Assembly (NCBI GenBank): GCA_001896885.1
Contig: MKRJ01000018.1
Span: forward strand, 1-64,000
Length of the DNA stretch: 64,000 nt
Source of the DNA: Rhizobiales bacterium 65-79
GTDB lineage: Bacteria > Pseudomonadota > Alphaproteobacteria > Rhizobiales > Rhizobiaceae
Direction of reading: 5' to 3'
The translations under genes and the position numbers were made by a program. A model generated the notes under the pieces. The model worked only from the letters and a program-made list of their open reading frames with translations. It was not told the DNA's origin and did no database searches. The first letter of the stretch is position 1; every line of letters begins with the position of its first letter. Shown here piece by piece: positions 53,920 to 63,321 of the stretch.

Positions 53920-54618
53920 CTATCCGATGGCGTGAAGGGTTCTGACCCCATCGGTCCCCGCGATAATCGCAGTGTCCGCCATCCCCAAAAACAGACCATG
54001 CTCCACGACGCCGGGAATGGCGAAGAGAGCGTTCGACAGCGCTCTTGTATCCGGAATGCGGCCAAAAGATGCGTCGACGATGAAATGTCCACCGTCTGTA
54101 ACAAAAGGCTGGCCGCTCGTCATCCTCAATGTCAGCGGTCCGGAAAGGCCAAGCGCGCCGGCGACTTTCCCGATCGCGAGGCGGGTCGCGCCGAGACCGA
54201 AGCGGTTGACCTCGATCGGCAGCGGAAAGCGCCCCAGCACTTCGACGAGCTTGGAGGCGTCCGCAATCACGATCATGCGTGAAGCGGCGGCGGCAACGAT
54301 CTTCTCGCGCAGCAGCGCCCCGCCTCCGCCCTTGATCAGCGAAAGATGCGGATCGATCTCGTCCGCGCCGTCGACGGCGAGGTCGAGCTGCGGCGTCTCG
54401 TCGAGATCGGAAAGCGGCACGCCGGTTTCGCGGCATAGCGCCGCCGTCCGTTCGGAGGTCGGCACGCCGATGATCCGGAGCCCCTCCGAGACGCAGCCGG
54501 CAAGCAGGCGCACGAATTCCTCGGCGGTCGTGCCGGAGCCGATGCCGAGCCGCATGCCCGGCTCGACATATTCCAGCGCCGCACGCGCCGCCTCCCTCTT
54601 CGCCGTCCTGGCGTCCAT
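53920..54618 (-). CDS. rpiA: Ribose-5-phosphate isomerase A
   Basis: A 232-residue enzyme interconverting ribose 5-phosphate and ribulose 5-phosphate in the pentose phosphate pathway. All RpiA motifs are present: [12 protein letters not shown] (phosphate loop), [29 protein letters not shown] with the catalytic Asp/Glu/Lys set, and [13 protein letters not shown]. The ATG at 54618 ([14 protein letters not shown]) has CAGGGAA before it; a longer start at 54648 is unlikely. Confidence 0.95.
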   Translation of the reverse strand: MDARTAKREAARAALEYVEPGMRLGIGSGTTAEEFVRLLAGCVSEGLRIIGVPTSERTAALCRETGVPLSDLDETPQLDLAVDGADEIDPHLSLIKGGGGALLREKIVAAAASRMIVIADASKLVEVLGRFPLPIEVNRFGLGATRLAIGKVAGALGLSGPLTLRMTSGQPFVTDGGHFIVDASFGRIPDTRALSNALFAIPGVVEHGLFLGMADTAIIAGTDGVRTLHAIG

Positions 54619-54770
54619 CAGCAGAATTCCCTGATCCAGCGTCCGCACCTATCATCTTTGCCGTCCCCGTCAAAGGTCCCGCCAAACGCGGCAAAACGTT
54701 ACGTCCTGGCTTGCCCTGCCCGACAGGCAACGCTATGCCGGCCATGCTTCCAGCAATCTTGGAAATTCCG

Positions 54771-55466
54771 ATGACCGCACCGACCATCGCATTCGACCTC
54801 GACGGCACGCTTGTCGATACGGCCCCCGACCTTCTCGACAGCCTCAATCATTGCATGGATATCGCCGGCCTCAAGCGGGTAGACGTCCAGGAGTTGCGGC
54901 GCTTCATCGGCTTCGGCGGCCGCGTCATGATCGAGCGGGCGTTCGAAGCCCATGGCAAGCCCCTGGCCGACGGGCAACTCGACAGCCTCTACGCCGCCTT
55001 CATCGAGCACTATGCCGGCGGCATTCCGGGCAAGTCGGCCCCGTATCCCGGGCTCATCGCCGCGCTGGACCGGTTTTCCGCGGCAGGCTGCCGGCTGGCC
55101 GTGTGCACCAACAAGACGGAGCAGCCTTCAAGGCGGCTGCTCGAGGCGCTTGGGTTGGCCGGGCGGTTCTCCGCCATTTGCGGCCAGGATACCTTCGCGT
55201 ACCGCAAGCCCGACCCGCGCCACCTGTTCGGCACGATCAAGGCAGCCGGCGGTGATGTCGAGCGGGCGCTTATGGTCGGCGATTCGCGCACCGACATCGA
55301 TACGGCCAAGGCGGCCGGCATCCCGGTCGTTGCGGTCCATTTCGGCTATACCGACCTGCCGGTGTCGACGTTCGAGCCTTCGAGGATCATCTCGCATTAT
55401 GACGAGTTGACGGTCGCCATGGCCGTCGATCTCATCGATAAGGCGCGGAGCCCGGCGCGCGCCTAG
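54771..55466 (+). CDS. gph: Phosphoglycolate phosphatase (HAD superfamily)
   Basis: A 231-residue HAD hydrolase. Motif I is FDLDGTLVDTAPD (nucleophile Asp near residue 9), motif II VCTNKTEQPSRRLL, motif III RKPDP, motif IV MVGDSRTDIDTAKAAG. The cap domain between 18 and 85 matches Gph, which removes 2-phosphoglycolate formed by DNA repair or oxygenation. I chose the ATG at 54771 directly before the first beta strand. It is divergent from rpiA, a common alphaproteobacterial neighbourhood. Confidence 0.9.
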   Translation: MTAPTIAFDLDGTLVDTAPDLLDSLNHCMDIAGLKRVDVQELRRFIGFGGRVMIERAFEAHGKPLADGQLDSLYAAFIEHYAGGIPGKSAPYPGLIAALDRFSAAGCRLAVCTNKTEQPSRRLLEALGLAGRFSAICGQDTFAYRKPDPRHLFGTIKAAGGDVERALMVGDSRTDIDTAKAAGIPVVAVHFGYTDLPVSTFEPSRIISHYDELTVAMAVDLIDKARSPARA

Positions 55467-55543
55467 GAGCCTTGAATTCGACCTTCGAAAAGGCGCCCGA
55501 CGCAACCGGGATCCAAATGTCAAATCCTCCACCAGCGGCGCGC

Positions 55544-55572
55544 TTGACTTGCCGGGCGGGCGCCCCTTATAT
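55544..55572 (+). promoter_or_regulatory. Sigma-70-type promoter of tRNA-Val
   Basis: TTGACT (55544-55549) and TTATAT (55567-55572) are separated by 17 bp, near the consensus, and lie 30 bp upstream of the tRNA 5' end. Confidence 0.75.
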
Positions 55573-55601
55573 CCGGCGGCGTTCGACGGACGGCATCGGA
55601 C

Positions 55602-55676
55602 GGGCGATTAGCTCAGCGGGAGAGCACACCCTTCACACGGGTGGGGTCGCAGGTTCAATCCCTGCATCGCCCACCA
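55602..55676 (+). tRNA. tRNA-Val(CAC)
   Basis: A complete 75-nt cloverleaf. GGGCGAT pairs with ATCGCCC in the acceptor stem, the anticodon loop is TTCACAC (anticodon CAC), the T loop is TTCAATC, and CCA is encoded at 55674-55676. Confidence 0.96.
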
Positions 55677-55745
55677 TCGATCCGGGCCGTCGCCGCGAAC
55701 CAGCCGATCCGGGAGCGGCATGTCGACCATAGCGGGCAACAATCC

Positions 55746-55952
55746 ATGCTGAAAAAACTGATGCGCGCGGCGCTCGGAGCGTCGGTGGCGATATCGATGC
55801 TTGGCGGAATGCTCGTTTCCCTGGCCGCCTGCGGCGCCGGCTCGCCCATGACCGTCGAGCAGCGTTACAGCGAGCCCAAGACGCAGGAACAGATCCTGCA
55901 GGACAAGGTCGACGCCGCGACCCGCACCGAGCGGGCGCACGGCGCCTTCTAG
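55746..55952 (+). CDS. Small lipoprotein of unknown function
   Basis: A 68-residue predicted lipoprotein. The signal peptide MLKKLMRAALGASVAISMLG runs to the lipobox LAAC (cysteine at residue 29). The mature part (about 40 residues) is charged and ends in a short helix with DKVDAATRTERAH. No family is recognised. It lies 69 bp after tRNA-Val, converges with the L,D-transpeptidase gene, and is cotranscribed with the tRNA or uses a promoter inside that gap. Confidence 0.7.
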   Translation: MLKKLMRAALGASVAISMLGGMLVSLAACGAGSPMTVEQRYSEPKTQEQILQDKVDAATRTERAHGAF

Positions 55953-55986
55953 GTACCGCCCTGCCGTCCCACGAAGAAAGCTCTTC

Positions 55987-57954
55987 CTACAGCTTCGGAA
56001 GGGGCGCCGAATCGGCTTTCTGGATGGCGCCGGACACTTCCTCCGAAACCGGCGTTCTCGCCGCGTCGGTCTTCTGCATGGCCTCCGTCAGCCGCGCGTC
56101 GCGGCCATAGACATCGTCGTAATACCGGATCTTGCCGTCGGCATCCGGCCATGCCGTGAAATACGCGACATAGACCGGGATCTTGACCGGCACCTTTTCC
56201 GACGAATGGCCCTGCTTCAACTTGGCGGCGATCGCCTCGACGCTGGTGTCGAGCACGGCGGCCGCCATATCGCGAGGCTGCTGCAGGCGCACGCAGCCGT
56301 GGCTGAAGGCGCGCATGTCCTTGTTGAACAGGCTCTTCGCCGGGGTGTCGTGCATGTAGATCGCGTGCTTGTTGGGGAACAGTATCTTCAGTTCGCCAAG
56401 CGCGTTGTCGTCGCTCGGGATCTGACGGACATTATAGGGAATATGCGTCCCGTAGCGGCCCCAGTCGATGGCGGCCGAAGGGATGCGATTGCCCTTCATG
56501 TCGGTCACTTCATAGCCCGCGCGGTCGAGATAGCCAGGGTCGTTGACCAGGCGCGGCAGCATCTCGTTGACGATGATCGACTGCGGCACGCCCCAATAGG
56601 GATTGAACACCACTTCCTCGATCTGGTCATAGAAGAAGGTCGTCTGGTTTGTCGGCCGGCCGACCACGGCGCGCATGGAGAGAAGCTGCTGGCCGCCCTT
56701 GGTGAAGGTCACCCGGTAGGCCGGCTCGTTGATGAAAACGTAAGCGTCGCCGAGCGTATGCGGCAACCAGCGCATCTCCTCCAGCGCAAGCGTCACCTTG
56801 GCGATCTTGGCGTCGTTGGTCTCGCCGGCCAGCACCTTCACCGTGCGCGGGCCGATCACCCCGTCCGGCGACAGGCCGTGGGCTTTCTGCGCCGCCTTTA
56901 TGAGCGGCACGAGATCCTGCGAATAGGTCTCGTTCGAGGCGTTGTCCTGCAGAAGCGTGCCGTACTCCGTCTTGAAGGCGTCGTCGGCCTTGCGGGAGAT
57001 GAGTTTCAGGACCTTCGGAAAATCGGGGTCGCTGCCGCCCGGCTTCAACAGGAAGTCCGGCCGTACGACAACGATATCGTCCTCGCCGCTGCCTCGCAGC
57101 GCGGCAAGCTCGGTCCTGAGCTGCTGATATTGCGGCGCCTGCGGGTGTTTGGCCTCGAGATACTGGCGCACCTCGAAAGTATGCGACAGATCGCCCAGCA
57201 CCGCCGCCATGTCGAGCGGCTTGACCGGCAGGTCGTAATATTCCGACATGCGGTCCGGAACGACCCTGCCGTCATAGGCATCGTGGACATAGCGTAGCAC
57301 GCGTGCCGAAAGCTCGACCTCGAACCGCACGAGATCGCGCATGCGTCCGGCCGTGTCGTCGAACGAAAAGCTGGTGGAGGGGACGGTCACCGCGTAGTCG
57401 GCCGGATTGAGCCCGTAGCTGGCGGCGTCTCCCAGAACGCGGATAGCCTCTTCCGCCCGGCTGTTGGGGCCGAAGCCGCTGACCCAGATGAAATCCGGAT
57501 GCTGGGAATAGTAGTCGTTCAGTGCCTTGGCGACGTCCTTCGTCGCATAAAGGTCGAAGCCGGCGAGCGCGGAGCGGGCGTCGGCAAATCCGCTGGCCTG
57601 GAGGGAAGGCTGGAACGTCGTTTCGTGCGGCGCGTCGATGACCGGCGTAAAATCCACCCGGACGAGCGGATCGGCCTTGTACGGGCGATAGGTCGGGCCG
57701 CTGATCTTCACCATCGGCCTAGGCGTAGGCGCCCGCTCCTGGACGGGCGGAGCGTCTCCATAGCCACGCCCGTTGTAGGGGCCCCGCCACTGGTATTGGC
57801 CGCGATCGCGCATATCATTGTAGCGCTCGTAGCGGGGGCCGCCGAACAGGCGCTCGAAAAAGGTCTGCGCGAAGGCGCCGGAGGCGCCCATCGCGACGGA
57901 GGCGCCGAGCGCCAGAAGAGACAGCGCCACGAAGCGGCGTCGGAAAGTTTTCAC
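55987..57954 (-). CDS. L,D-transpeptidase, YcbB/LdtD-like
   Basis: A 655-residue envelope enzyme. A signal peptide or anchor (about 8-29) precedes a proline-rich linker, an amidase-like/scaffold region (about 150-300), a peptidoglycan-binding domain (KAAQKAHGLSPDGVIGPRTVKVL, about 355-377) and a YkuD catalytic domain with the motif ending SHGC at Cys554 (MHDTPAKSLFNKDMRAFSHGC). This domain order is that of E. coli LdtD, which makes 3-3 crosslinks in peptidoglycan; Rhizobiales rely strongly on this linkage. About 330 bp upstream are free of genes. Confidence 0.9.
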   Translation of the reverse strand: MKTFRRRFVALSLLALGASVAMGASGAFAQTFFERLFGGPRYERYNDMRDRGQYQWRGPYNGRGYGDAPPVQERAPTPRPMVKISGPTYRPYKADPLVRVDFTPVIDAPHETTFQPSLQASGFADARSALAGFDLYATKDVAKALNDYYSQHPDFIWVSGFGPNSRAEEAIRVLGDAASYGLNPADYAVTVPSTSFSFDDTAGRMRDLVRFEVELSARVLRYVHDAYDGRVVPDRMSEYYDLPVKPLDMAAVLGDLSHTFEVRQYLEAKHPQAPQYQQLRTELAALRGSGEDDIVVVRPDFLLKPGGSDPDFPKVLKLISRKADDAFKTEYGTLLQDNASNETYSQDLVPLIKAAQKAHGLSPDGVIGPRTVKVLAGETNDAKIAKVTLALEEMRWLPHTLGDAYVFINEPAYRVTFTKGGQQLLSMRAVVGRPTNQTTFFYDQIEEVVFNPYWGVPQSIIVNEMLPRLVNDPGYLDRAGYEVTDMKGNRIPSAAIDWGRYGTHIPYNVRQIPSDDNALGELKILFPNKHAIYMHDTPAKSLFNKDMRAFSHGCVRLQQPRDMAAAVLDTSVEAIAAKLKQGHSSEKVPVKIPVYVAYFTAWPDADGKIRYYDDVYGRDARLTEAMQKTDAARTPVSEEVSGAIQKADSAPLPKL

Positions 57955-58286
57955 AATTTCACCTGTCGCGATCAGAACCGCCTGAAGGAAAATTCAAGAC
58001 GGAGCGCATGTCCGCACCGCCCTTCGCCGTCCAAACGCTGTGCTGAAGCATGCAGCCATTCCTCGGACAGCCGTTGCAGGATACGCTGTATTAAGCATAG
58101 CGATTCATTGCCGGGACGTTAAGCACTCCGCCAGGAATGCGTCGCGCCCGTGCCTTTTCGATCACATCTTGTTGACGGCTGCAGGCCCGGCCCCGCGCGC
58201 TCGCCGATCATTCGGCACGGATCAGGCCTTGTTTCGCCGGTCCGAACGGGCGATCCTCGGCCTGCGCAAGGAAAGGAATTGCCGCG
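57955..58286. other. Divergent intergenic region
   Basis: This 332-bp stretch separates the L,D-transpeptidase and rhodanese genes, which diverge. I see no gene. TTGACG (about 58171) could be a -35 element for the rhodanese gene but no convincing -10 follows; AAGGAAAGGAA is its ribosome binding site. Confidence 0.5.
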
Positions 58287-58679
58287 ATGAAGAAAGGCTA
58301 CAAGGCGCTGGTCGAGGAGGCGAATGCCGAAATAGAGGCCGTCACGCCCGCGGAGGCGCACCGGCTGGCAGAACGCGACGACGTGCTCCTCGTCGACATA
58401 AGGGACGTAAGGGAACTCGAGAGGGAAGGGAAAATACCCGGCGCGCTCCATGCGCCGCGCGGCATGCTGGAATTCTGGGTCGATCCCGACAGCCCCTATC
58501 ACAAGCCGGTGTTCTCGTCGGGCAAGACCTTCGTCTTCTTCTGCGCAGGCGGGCTGCGCTCGGCGCTGGCAACCAAGACGGTCCAGGATATGGGACTGTC
58601 GCCGGTCAAGCACATCGAGGGCGGGTTCGGCGCGTGGCGGGAGGCCGGCCTTCCCATCGAAAAGCTGGCGCCGAAATAG
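58287..58679 (+). CDS. Rhodanese-like domain protein
   Basis: A 130-residue single-domain sulfurtransferase. LLVDIRDVRELEREGKIPGALHAPRGMLEFW (about 34-64) matches the CH2A region and VFFCAGGLRSALATKTV holds the active-site loop starting with Cys86. The six-residue loop CAGGLR is that of sulfur-acting rhodaneses. Located 171 bp before moaA, it may deliver sulfur to molybdopterin synthesis, though a general role is equally possible. Confidence 0.88.
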   Translation: MKKGYKALVEEANAEIEAVTPAEAHRLAERDDVLLVDIRDVRELEREGKIPGALHAPRGMLEFWVDPDSPYHKPVFSSGKTFVFFCAGGLRSALATKTVQDMGLSPVKHIEGGFGAWREAGLPIEKLAPK

Positions 58680-58850
58680 GCCGGAGCCGAGCGCATTTCC
58701 AGGCGGGTGTCGCGCGGATTGGCTTTGCCGCCGCCCAAATGGTAGGCAATGCACCTTCGTATGGCTTGAAACCATGGTGCGAAGGCCCGACATTCCTTAC
58801 GAAGTCGGGGTTCTCCGGCAGATCGGCCGGCTGAGGAAACTGGACGGAAA

Positions 58851-59861
58851 ATGGATTTCAACACCGCCGGCATGATCGATCCATTCGGACGCGCCATCTC
58901 CTATTTGCGCGTTTCCGTGACCGATCGCTGCGACTTCCGCTGCACCTATTGCATGGCGGAAGACATGGCGTTCCTGCCGAAAAGGGACCTGCTTACGCTG
59001 GAAGAACTCGACCGGCTCTGCACGGTCTTCATCGAGAAGGGCGTGCGTAAGCTCAGGCTCACCGGCGGCGAGCCGCTCGTGCGCAAGAACGTCATGCATC
59101 TGGTGCGCGACCTTTCCCGGCATCTGAAGAGCGGCGCGCTCGACGAACTGACGCTGACGACCAATGGCTCGCAGCTTTCGCGCTTCGCCGAAGAACTCGC
59201 CGATTGCGGGGTCAGGCGCATCAATGTCTCGCTCGACACGCTCGATCCCGAGAAATTCCGGACGATCACGCGCTGGGGCAATCTCGAAAAGGTCCTGCAG
59301 GGGATCGAGGCGGCCGAGCGCGCCGGCCTCAAGATCAAGCTCAACGCGGTGGCGCTCAAGGATTTCAACGACCGGGAAATCCCGGAACTCCTGCGCTGGG
59401 CGCATGGGCGGGGCATAGACCTCACCGTCATCGAGACCATGCCGATGGGCGAGATCGACGCCGACCGCACCGACCAGTACCTGCCGCTTTCGCTGCTGCG
59501 GGCCGAACTCGAGCGCGAATTCACGCTCACCGACATCCCCTACAAAACGGGGGGGCCGGCGCGCTATGTCGAGGTCAAGGAGACCGGCGGACGGCTCGGT
59601 TTCATCACGCCGATGACCCACAATTTCTGCGAAAGCTGCAACCGCGTGCGGCTGACCTGCACCGGCACGCTTTATATGTGCCTCGGTCAGGACGACGCCG
59701 CGGATCTGAGGGCGCCTTTGCGCCAGTCCGAAGGCAATGAACTCGTCTCCGCGGCGATCGACGAAGCGATCGGACGCAAGCCGAAGGGGCACGATTTCGT
59801 CATCGACAGGAATACACGGCGACCCGCCGTCGCCCGCCACATGAGCGTCACCGGCGGCTAA
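58851..59861 (+). CDS. moaA: GTP 3',8-cyclase (molybdenum cofactor biosynthesis)
   Basis: A 336-residue radical SAM enzyme for the first step of molybdopterin synthesis. The N-terminal cluster is C27-x3-C31-x2-C34 ([12 protein letters not shown]), the C-terminal cluster C260-x2-C263-x13-C277, and the protein ends TGG, the GG tail needed for activity. TGGEP (residues 71-75) binds SAM. GAGGAAACTGGACGGAAA precedes the start. No other moa gene is adjacent. Confidence 0.95.
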   Translation: MDFNTAGMIDPFGRAISYLRVSVTDRCDFRCTYCMAEDMAFLPKRDLLTLEELDRLCTVFIEKGVRKLRLTGGEPLVRKNVMHLVRDLSRHLKSGALDELTLTTNGSQLSRFAEELADCGVRRINVSLDTLDPEKFRTITRWGNLEKVLQGIEAAERAGLKIKLNAVALKDFNDREIPELLRWAHGRGIDLTVIETMPMGEIDADRTDQYLPLSLLRAELEREFTLTDIPYKTGGPARYVEVKETGGRLGFITPMTHNFCESCNRVRLTCTGTLYMCLGQDDAADLRAPLRQSEGNELVSAAIDEAIGRKPKGHDFVIDRNTRRPAVARHMSVTGG

Positions 59862-59937
59862 AATTGCATCATTTGTCGGCATCTCTCTGGCAAATCCTAA
59901 TTCCGTATATACATAAATTCTTGTGCTAGCGGATTAA

Positions 59938-60240
59938 ATGGGAGTACAGAATCCCATGGAACCGCCGCGCCACTTCACTGCCGATCCGGTCAAGAACGCG
60001 CGAAATCTTGCCGAGCGCGGCCTCGATCTGATCCAGGGCGCGAAGGCGTTCGATTTCGCGACAGCGGTTTCGGCAGTTGATGACCGGAAGGATTATGGCG
60101 AGGTCAGGGAAGTCGCGGCCGGCTTTATCGGCACACGTCTTCACATCCTCGTCTTTACGATGCGCGGCGCAACCTGCCATGTGATTTCGTTGCGCAAGGC
60201 CAACAAGCGGGAGATCAGGCGCTATGTCGAGAAAACCTGA
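59938..60240 (+). CDS. brnT: BrnT-family toxin (type II toxin-antitoxin)
   Basis: A 100-residue member of the BrnT family, ribonuclease-type toxins with a RelE-like fold. DPVKNARNLAERGLDLIQGAKAF matches the usual BrnT start (D-P-x-K-N-xx-N-x-x-K-H-G), followed by REVAAGFIGTRLHILVFTMRG and a C-terminal ISLRKANKREIRRYVEK, the most conserved part. The start could also be the ATG at 59956. It overlaps the antitoxin gene by 17 bp. In known pairs BrnT cleaves RNA and BrnA represses the operon and neutralises the toxin. Confidence 0.9.
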   Translation: MGVQNPMEPPRHFTADPVKNARNLAERGLDLIQGAKAFDFATAVSAVDDRKDYGEVREVAAGFIGTRLHILVFTMRGATCHVISLRKANKREIRRYVEKT

Positions 60241-60517
60241 CTGGAACGAAGCCCGGCGCAAAGCACTGCAGGCGCTTACGGATATGAGCGACGAGGAAGA
60301 CGCCGCGATCACGGCCGATGCAAACGCGGATCCCGATAATCCGCCTGCCGACGATCTCCTCGCGCGTCGCGGCCGCGGCCGGCCGCGGCTCGATCATCCG
60401 AAGCAACGCATACAGTTGCGCGTCGATGAAGAGGTGCTCCAACGTTTCAAGGCTGGCGGCCCGGGATGGCAAACGCGCATGAACAGCGCATTGCGCAAGG
60501 CGGCCGGGCTGGAATAG
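60224..60517 (+). CDS. brnA: BrnA-family antitoxin
   Basis: A 97-residue antitoxin. The N-terminal toxin-binding half carries MSDEEDAAITADANADPDNPPAD, typical of BrnA, and the C-terminal half is a ribbon-helix-helix DNA-binding motif: RPRLDHPKQRIQLRVDEEVLQRFKAGGPGWQTRMNSALRKA. The order toxin first, antitoxin second is normal for brnTA. It would autoregulate the operon from the A/T-rich promoter at about 59900-59935. Confidence 0.9.
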   Translation: MSRKPDWNEARRKALQALTDMSDEEDAAITADANADPDNPPADDLLARRGRGRPRLDHPKQRIQLRVDEEVLQRFKAGGPGWQTRMNSALRKAAGLE

Positions 60518-60603
60518 ACTCCCGCCACGCCTTCAAGGAGGGCATTTGCAGAGGGGGCGGAATCCTGCGCCAGGCCGAGTTTAAGCGACTGCGCGTAGGC
60601 CGG

Positions 60604-61086
60604 CTACAAGCCCCACTTCGCGCCGTCGGGTGATAGCCTGAAGGCGATGGGATCGCCGGCAACCACGACTGACGGGCCTCCCAGTTCGTTCCAGCGGAAC
60701 AGGTTAACGTGCCATCCTCCCGGGATCATTCGCGAGCGATCGATGATTCCATCCGCGCCGGCCTCGCGCGCGACATCGGCATTGCGCCATGATGGTGGTT
60801 CCAATCCAGCATCCAAGGCGGGACGCCATTGAGCGTTTGAAAGCTCACGATCGATACCGAGCAGGCGACAGGCTTCCTCGTCGTGCTGATCGAGCACATG
60901 TGCCTCACCAACCAGCAACGGCACCACGACACGAGGGCGACCATCCTCGCGGATATAACCCGATACCGCGATCATTGCCCATTCCAGTTTCGGACTCATA
61001 TAGAGCGTGGTCTGCCCCGGGCGATGGTAGCGGCCCACGCTCTGCGGACGGGGTGGTGCCAGCACATCGCTTGATCGATCGGCCAT
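60604..61086 (-). CDS. RES-domain protein (NAD+-degrading toxin family)
   Basis: A 160-residue protein with a RES domain: GRYHRPGQTTLYMSPKLEWAM (18-38) matches the R-x(6)-Y active-site block, and GADGIIDRSRMIPGGWHVNLFRWN (about 118-141) the serine-containing second block. RES toxins act as NAD+ phosphorylases or glycohydrolases. Normally an Xre/DUF2384 antitoxin gene lies directly upstream; here the next 80 bp lead straight into the ABC gene and no antitoxin frame is seen. It converges with brnTA. The call rests on motif recall; an orphan or inactivated toxin is possible. Confidence 0.8.
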   Translation of the reverse strand: MADRSSDVLAPPRPQSVGRYHRPGQTTLYMSPKLEWAMIAVSGYIREDGRPRVVVPLLVGEAHVLDQHDEEACRLLGIDRELSNAQWRPALDAGLEPPSWRNADVAREAGADGIIDRSRMIPGGWHVNLFRWNELGGPSVVVAGDPIAFRLSPDGAKWGL

Positions 61087-61165
61087 AACGGACCGGAAGA
61101 ACGGGCCGCTGACCGTTCGCAGCCTAATCCGCTCTGCGTTGACTATTCATTCAGGCCCGCGCGCC

Positions 61166-63115
61166 TCAGTGCACCGGTGCGCCGGCACGGTCCTGCCGCG
61201 GCCAGAAGACCTCCCAGCCGGCCTTGACGGCGGTGCCGTCCTGGATGTGCAGCACGCTGTCGTAGAATTCCGCTCCGCCATGCGAGCGCGGCGGCTCGCT
61301 CTCGTGCATGACGCTGATGACGGTCGCCTCCGCGCAATTGTCCTTGATCGCCTGGTGGAAGGCGATGCGCGCCTCCGGGTCGAGCGCGCCGGTCGCCTCG
61401 TCGAGGAAGAGCAGCCCCGGCTTGTGCAGCAATATCCGCGCCAGCATCAGCTTCTGCTTCTGGCCGCCGGAGAGCACCTGGTCCCATGGCTTGCCGGCGG
61501 CCATATGGTCGCCCAGGAACTCGATGAACTCGCCGATCCCCGCTTTGTGCAGCGCCGCCGCGACGCGCGCGTCGGAGAACAACTCGCCGTCGTCCGGCAG
61601 GCAGACCAGTTGCTTCAGCGACAGGGCCTGCAGCTTGATGTCCTGCGAGGCGTAGAAGGAATCGATGCCCTGCGGATAGACGATATCGCCCCGCCCATAG
61701 GCCCAAAGTCCGTTCAGCGCCTTCAAGAGGCTCGTCTTGCCGCAGCCCGAATCCCCCTTGATGAACGTCCATTCGCCCGGCTTGAAGCGCAGGCCGGTGG
61801 CGGTGAGGAAGGGCGCGGCCTCGTCGCCCCTATGCATGAGTTCGAGCCGGCGGACGGTCAGCCCGAAGCGGGCGTTCTGACGGCCGAAACGGAAGTCCGA
61901 GAGGCCGGTCGAGCGGTAGAATTCGGCAGGATGGCGAACCTTCTCGATCGCTTCCGCCAGGTCCGTCACGCGCTTGGAGTTGGCTCTCAGCGTGGCGATC
62001 GCGGGCATGACATGGATGAACCATGAGCATTGGCCGATCAGCGAGCTGACCAGTTCGGCTCCGGTGATGTAGGAGCGCAGGCTGATCTTCTCGTTGATGT
62101 AGGGGATGAGCCCCGGCGCGTAGGCCACCATGCGCGCGGCGAAAAAATCGTACACGCTCTGGAAGGACGTGTAGACGGCGCTGACCTTGTTGAGCTTCGC
62201 CCAGTTCTGGTCGATGTCGACATAGAGCCTGTCGTGCATCGCCTTCTGGACCTTTTCGCCGCAGGACGCGGCGACCTGGAAGCTGCGCCGGAAGAGCGTC
62301 GTCAATTCGCCGCGGTAGCTGCCTTCCGCCTGCTGCATGGCGATGTTGATGAATTCGAGGATGCGGCCCAGCTTGACGGCGATATAGGTGTTGAGCGGCA
62401 CATAGACGGCGACCGCCCCGAAGGCCAGGACGGCGCTCCCATAAGTGCCGAGGAATTCCAGCCCGTTGACCGGCGCCGAGGTCTCCAGCAGCCGCTGCCC
62501 GACGAAGAACAGCGACATCAGCACGCTCATCACGCCCATGGCGAGGCCGATGGCGCCGCCCGTCATCCCCTTGATCGATTCCTGGACGCGCTGGTCGATG
62601 TTGTCCGGCGCGACATGGCGGGAGTGGCTGTCGTCGGTTCCGTGCTGGATGTGGAAATGCGTGTGGTTGTCGTTCAACAGCGCCTCGTTGAAGCGGTCGT
62701 CCAGCCATCCGCGCCAGCGCCGGTGCAGCGTCGAGGAGATATAGCCGCGTATGCCGATGAAGCCGGCATCCTTGATCACGACGATCAAGAGCAACATGCC
62801 GCCGCTCGAGAGGATCGAGGCAAGCGGCGTGGTGTTGTTCCTGTCGTGGTAGAAAGCGATGGCGTTGACGAGGTCGCCGGAGGATTCGGCCATCCAGACG
62901 CTGGCCTTGCTGGCAAGCGCCGTCAGGACGGCGATGAACAGGGTGAGCGCCCAGGCTTCTTTCCAGCGATCCGAGAGCCAGTAGGCCCGCATCAGACCCC
63001 AGAACGTCCGCATCGAGGAAACGGGAGTGGCCTCAGACTTCTCCCCGAAGGCAGATAGCCATCCACCTGTTAATCGCATTCGACGAAGACCCATTCTGAG
63101 CGTTCGAATCACCAC
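61166..63115 (-). CDS. SbmA/BacA-like transmembrane domain fused to ABC ATPase
   Basis: A 649-residue half-transporter. The N-terminal ~370 residues hold about six membrane segments of the SbmA/BacA (ABC_membrane_2) type, with SSTLHRRWRGWLDDRFNEALLNDN and HVAPDNIDQRVQESI as typical family blocks. A C-terminal ATPase has Walker A GDSGCGKTS, signature LSGGQKQKLMLA, and Walker B LLFLDEATGALD. Rhizobial BacA itself lacks the ATPase; such fused members resemble YddA and vitamin B12/peptide transporters. It starts at GTG 63115 after a GGGGGG stretch; an ATG at 63079 is the alternative. Function in import or export of peptide-like compounds is inferred. Confidence 0.88.
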   Translation of the reverse strand: MVIRTLRMGLRRMRLTGGWLSAFGEKSEATPVSSMRTFWGLMRAYWLSDRWKEAWALTLFIAVLTALASKASVWMAESSGDLVNAIAFYHDRNNTTPLASILSSGGMLLLIVVIKDAGFIGIRGYISSTLHRRWRGWLDDRFNEALLNDNHTHFHIQHGTDDSHSRHVAPDNIDQRVQESIKGMTGGAIGLAMGVMSVLMSLFFVGQRLLETSAPVNGLEFLGTYGSAVLAFGAVAVYVPLNTYIAVKLGRILEFINIAMQQAEGSYRGELTTLFRRSFQVAASCGEKVQKAMHDRLYVDIDQNWAKLNKVSAVYTSFQSVYDFFAARMVAYAPGLIPYINEKISLRSYITGAELVSSLIGQCSWFIHVMPAIATLRANSKRVTDLAEAIEKVRHPAEFYRSTGLSDFRFGRQNARFGLTVRRLELMHRGDEAAPFLTATGLRFKPGEWTFIKGDSGCGKTSLLKALNGLWAYGRGDIVYPQGIDSFYASQDIKLQALSLKQLVCLPDDGELFSDARVAAALHKAGIGEFIEFLGDHMAAGKPWDQVLSGGQKQKLMLARILLHKPGLLFLDEATGALDPEARIAFHQAIKDNCAEATVISVMHESEPPRSHGGAEFYDSVLHIQDGTAVKAGWEVFWPRQDRAGAPVH

Positions 63116-63321
63116 ATTTCGGTCCCCCCAGCCGCTGCGAAGCTAACATAAACTCAAATTACACGAATTAATTTTTAGTGAAACGAGGCGGATGGACGGC
63201 TTCTTTCCGGCCGGTGTGGCATCTTGGTCTCACCCGTGAATCGGTCGGCAGGCCGGCTTCCCGTCATCCGGCTAAGCCGTTCGTATTACATGCTAATGAC
63301 GGCCCGTACCGACGGCGGGCG

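Noticed and set aside
58680-58850. Possible molybdenum-cofactor riboswitch before moaA
   Set aside because: One short hairpin (CTTCG...CGAAG around ATGG/CCAT) can be drawn, but none of the conserved Moco-element parts were recognised.
60604-61086. SOS-response-associated peptidase (YedK/SRAP) for the 160-residue protein
   Set aside because: It lacks the SRAP N-terminal MCGR with catalytic cysteine; the two RES blocks fit better.
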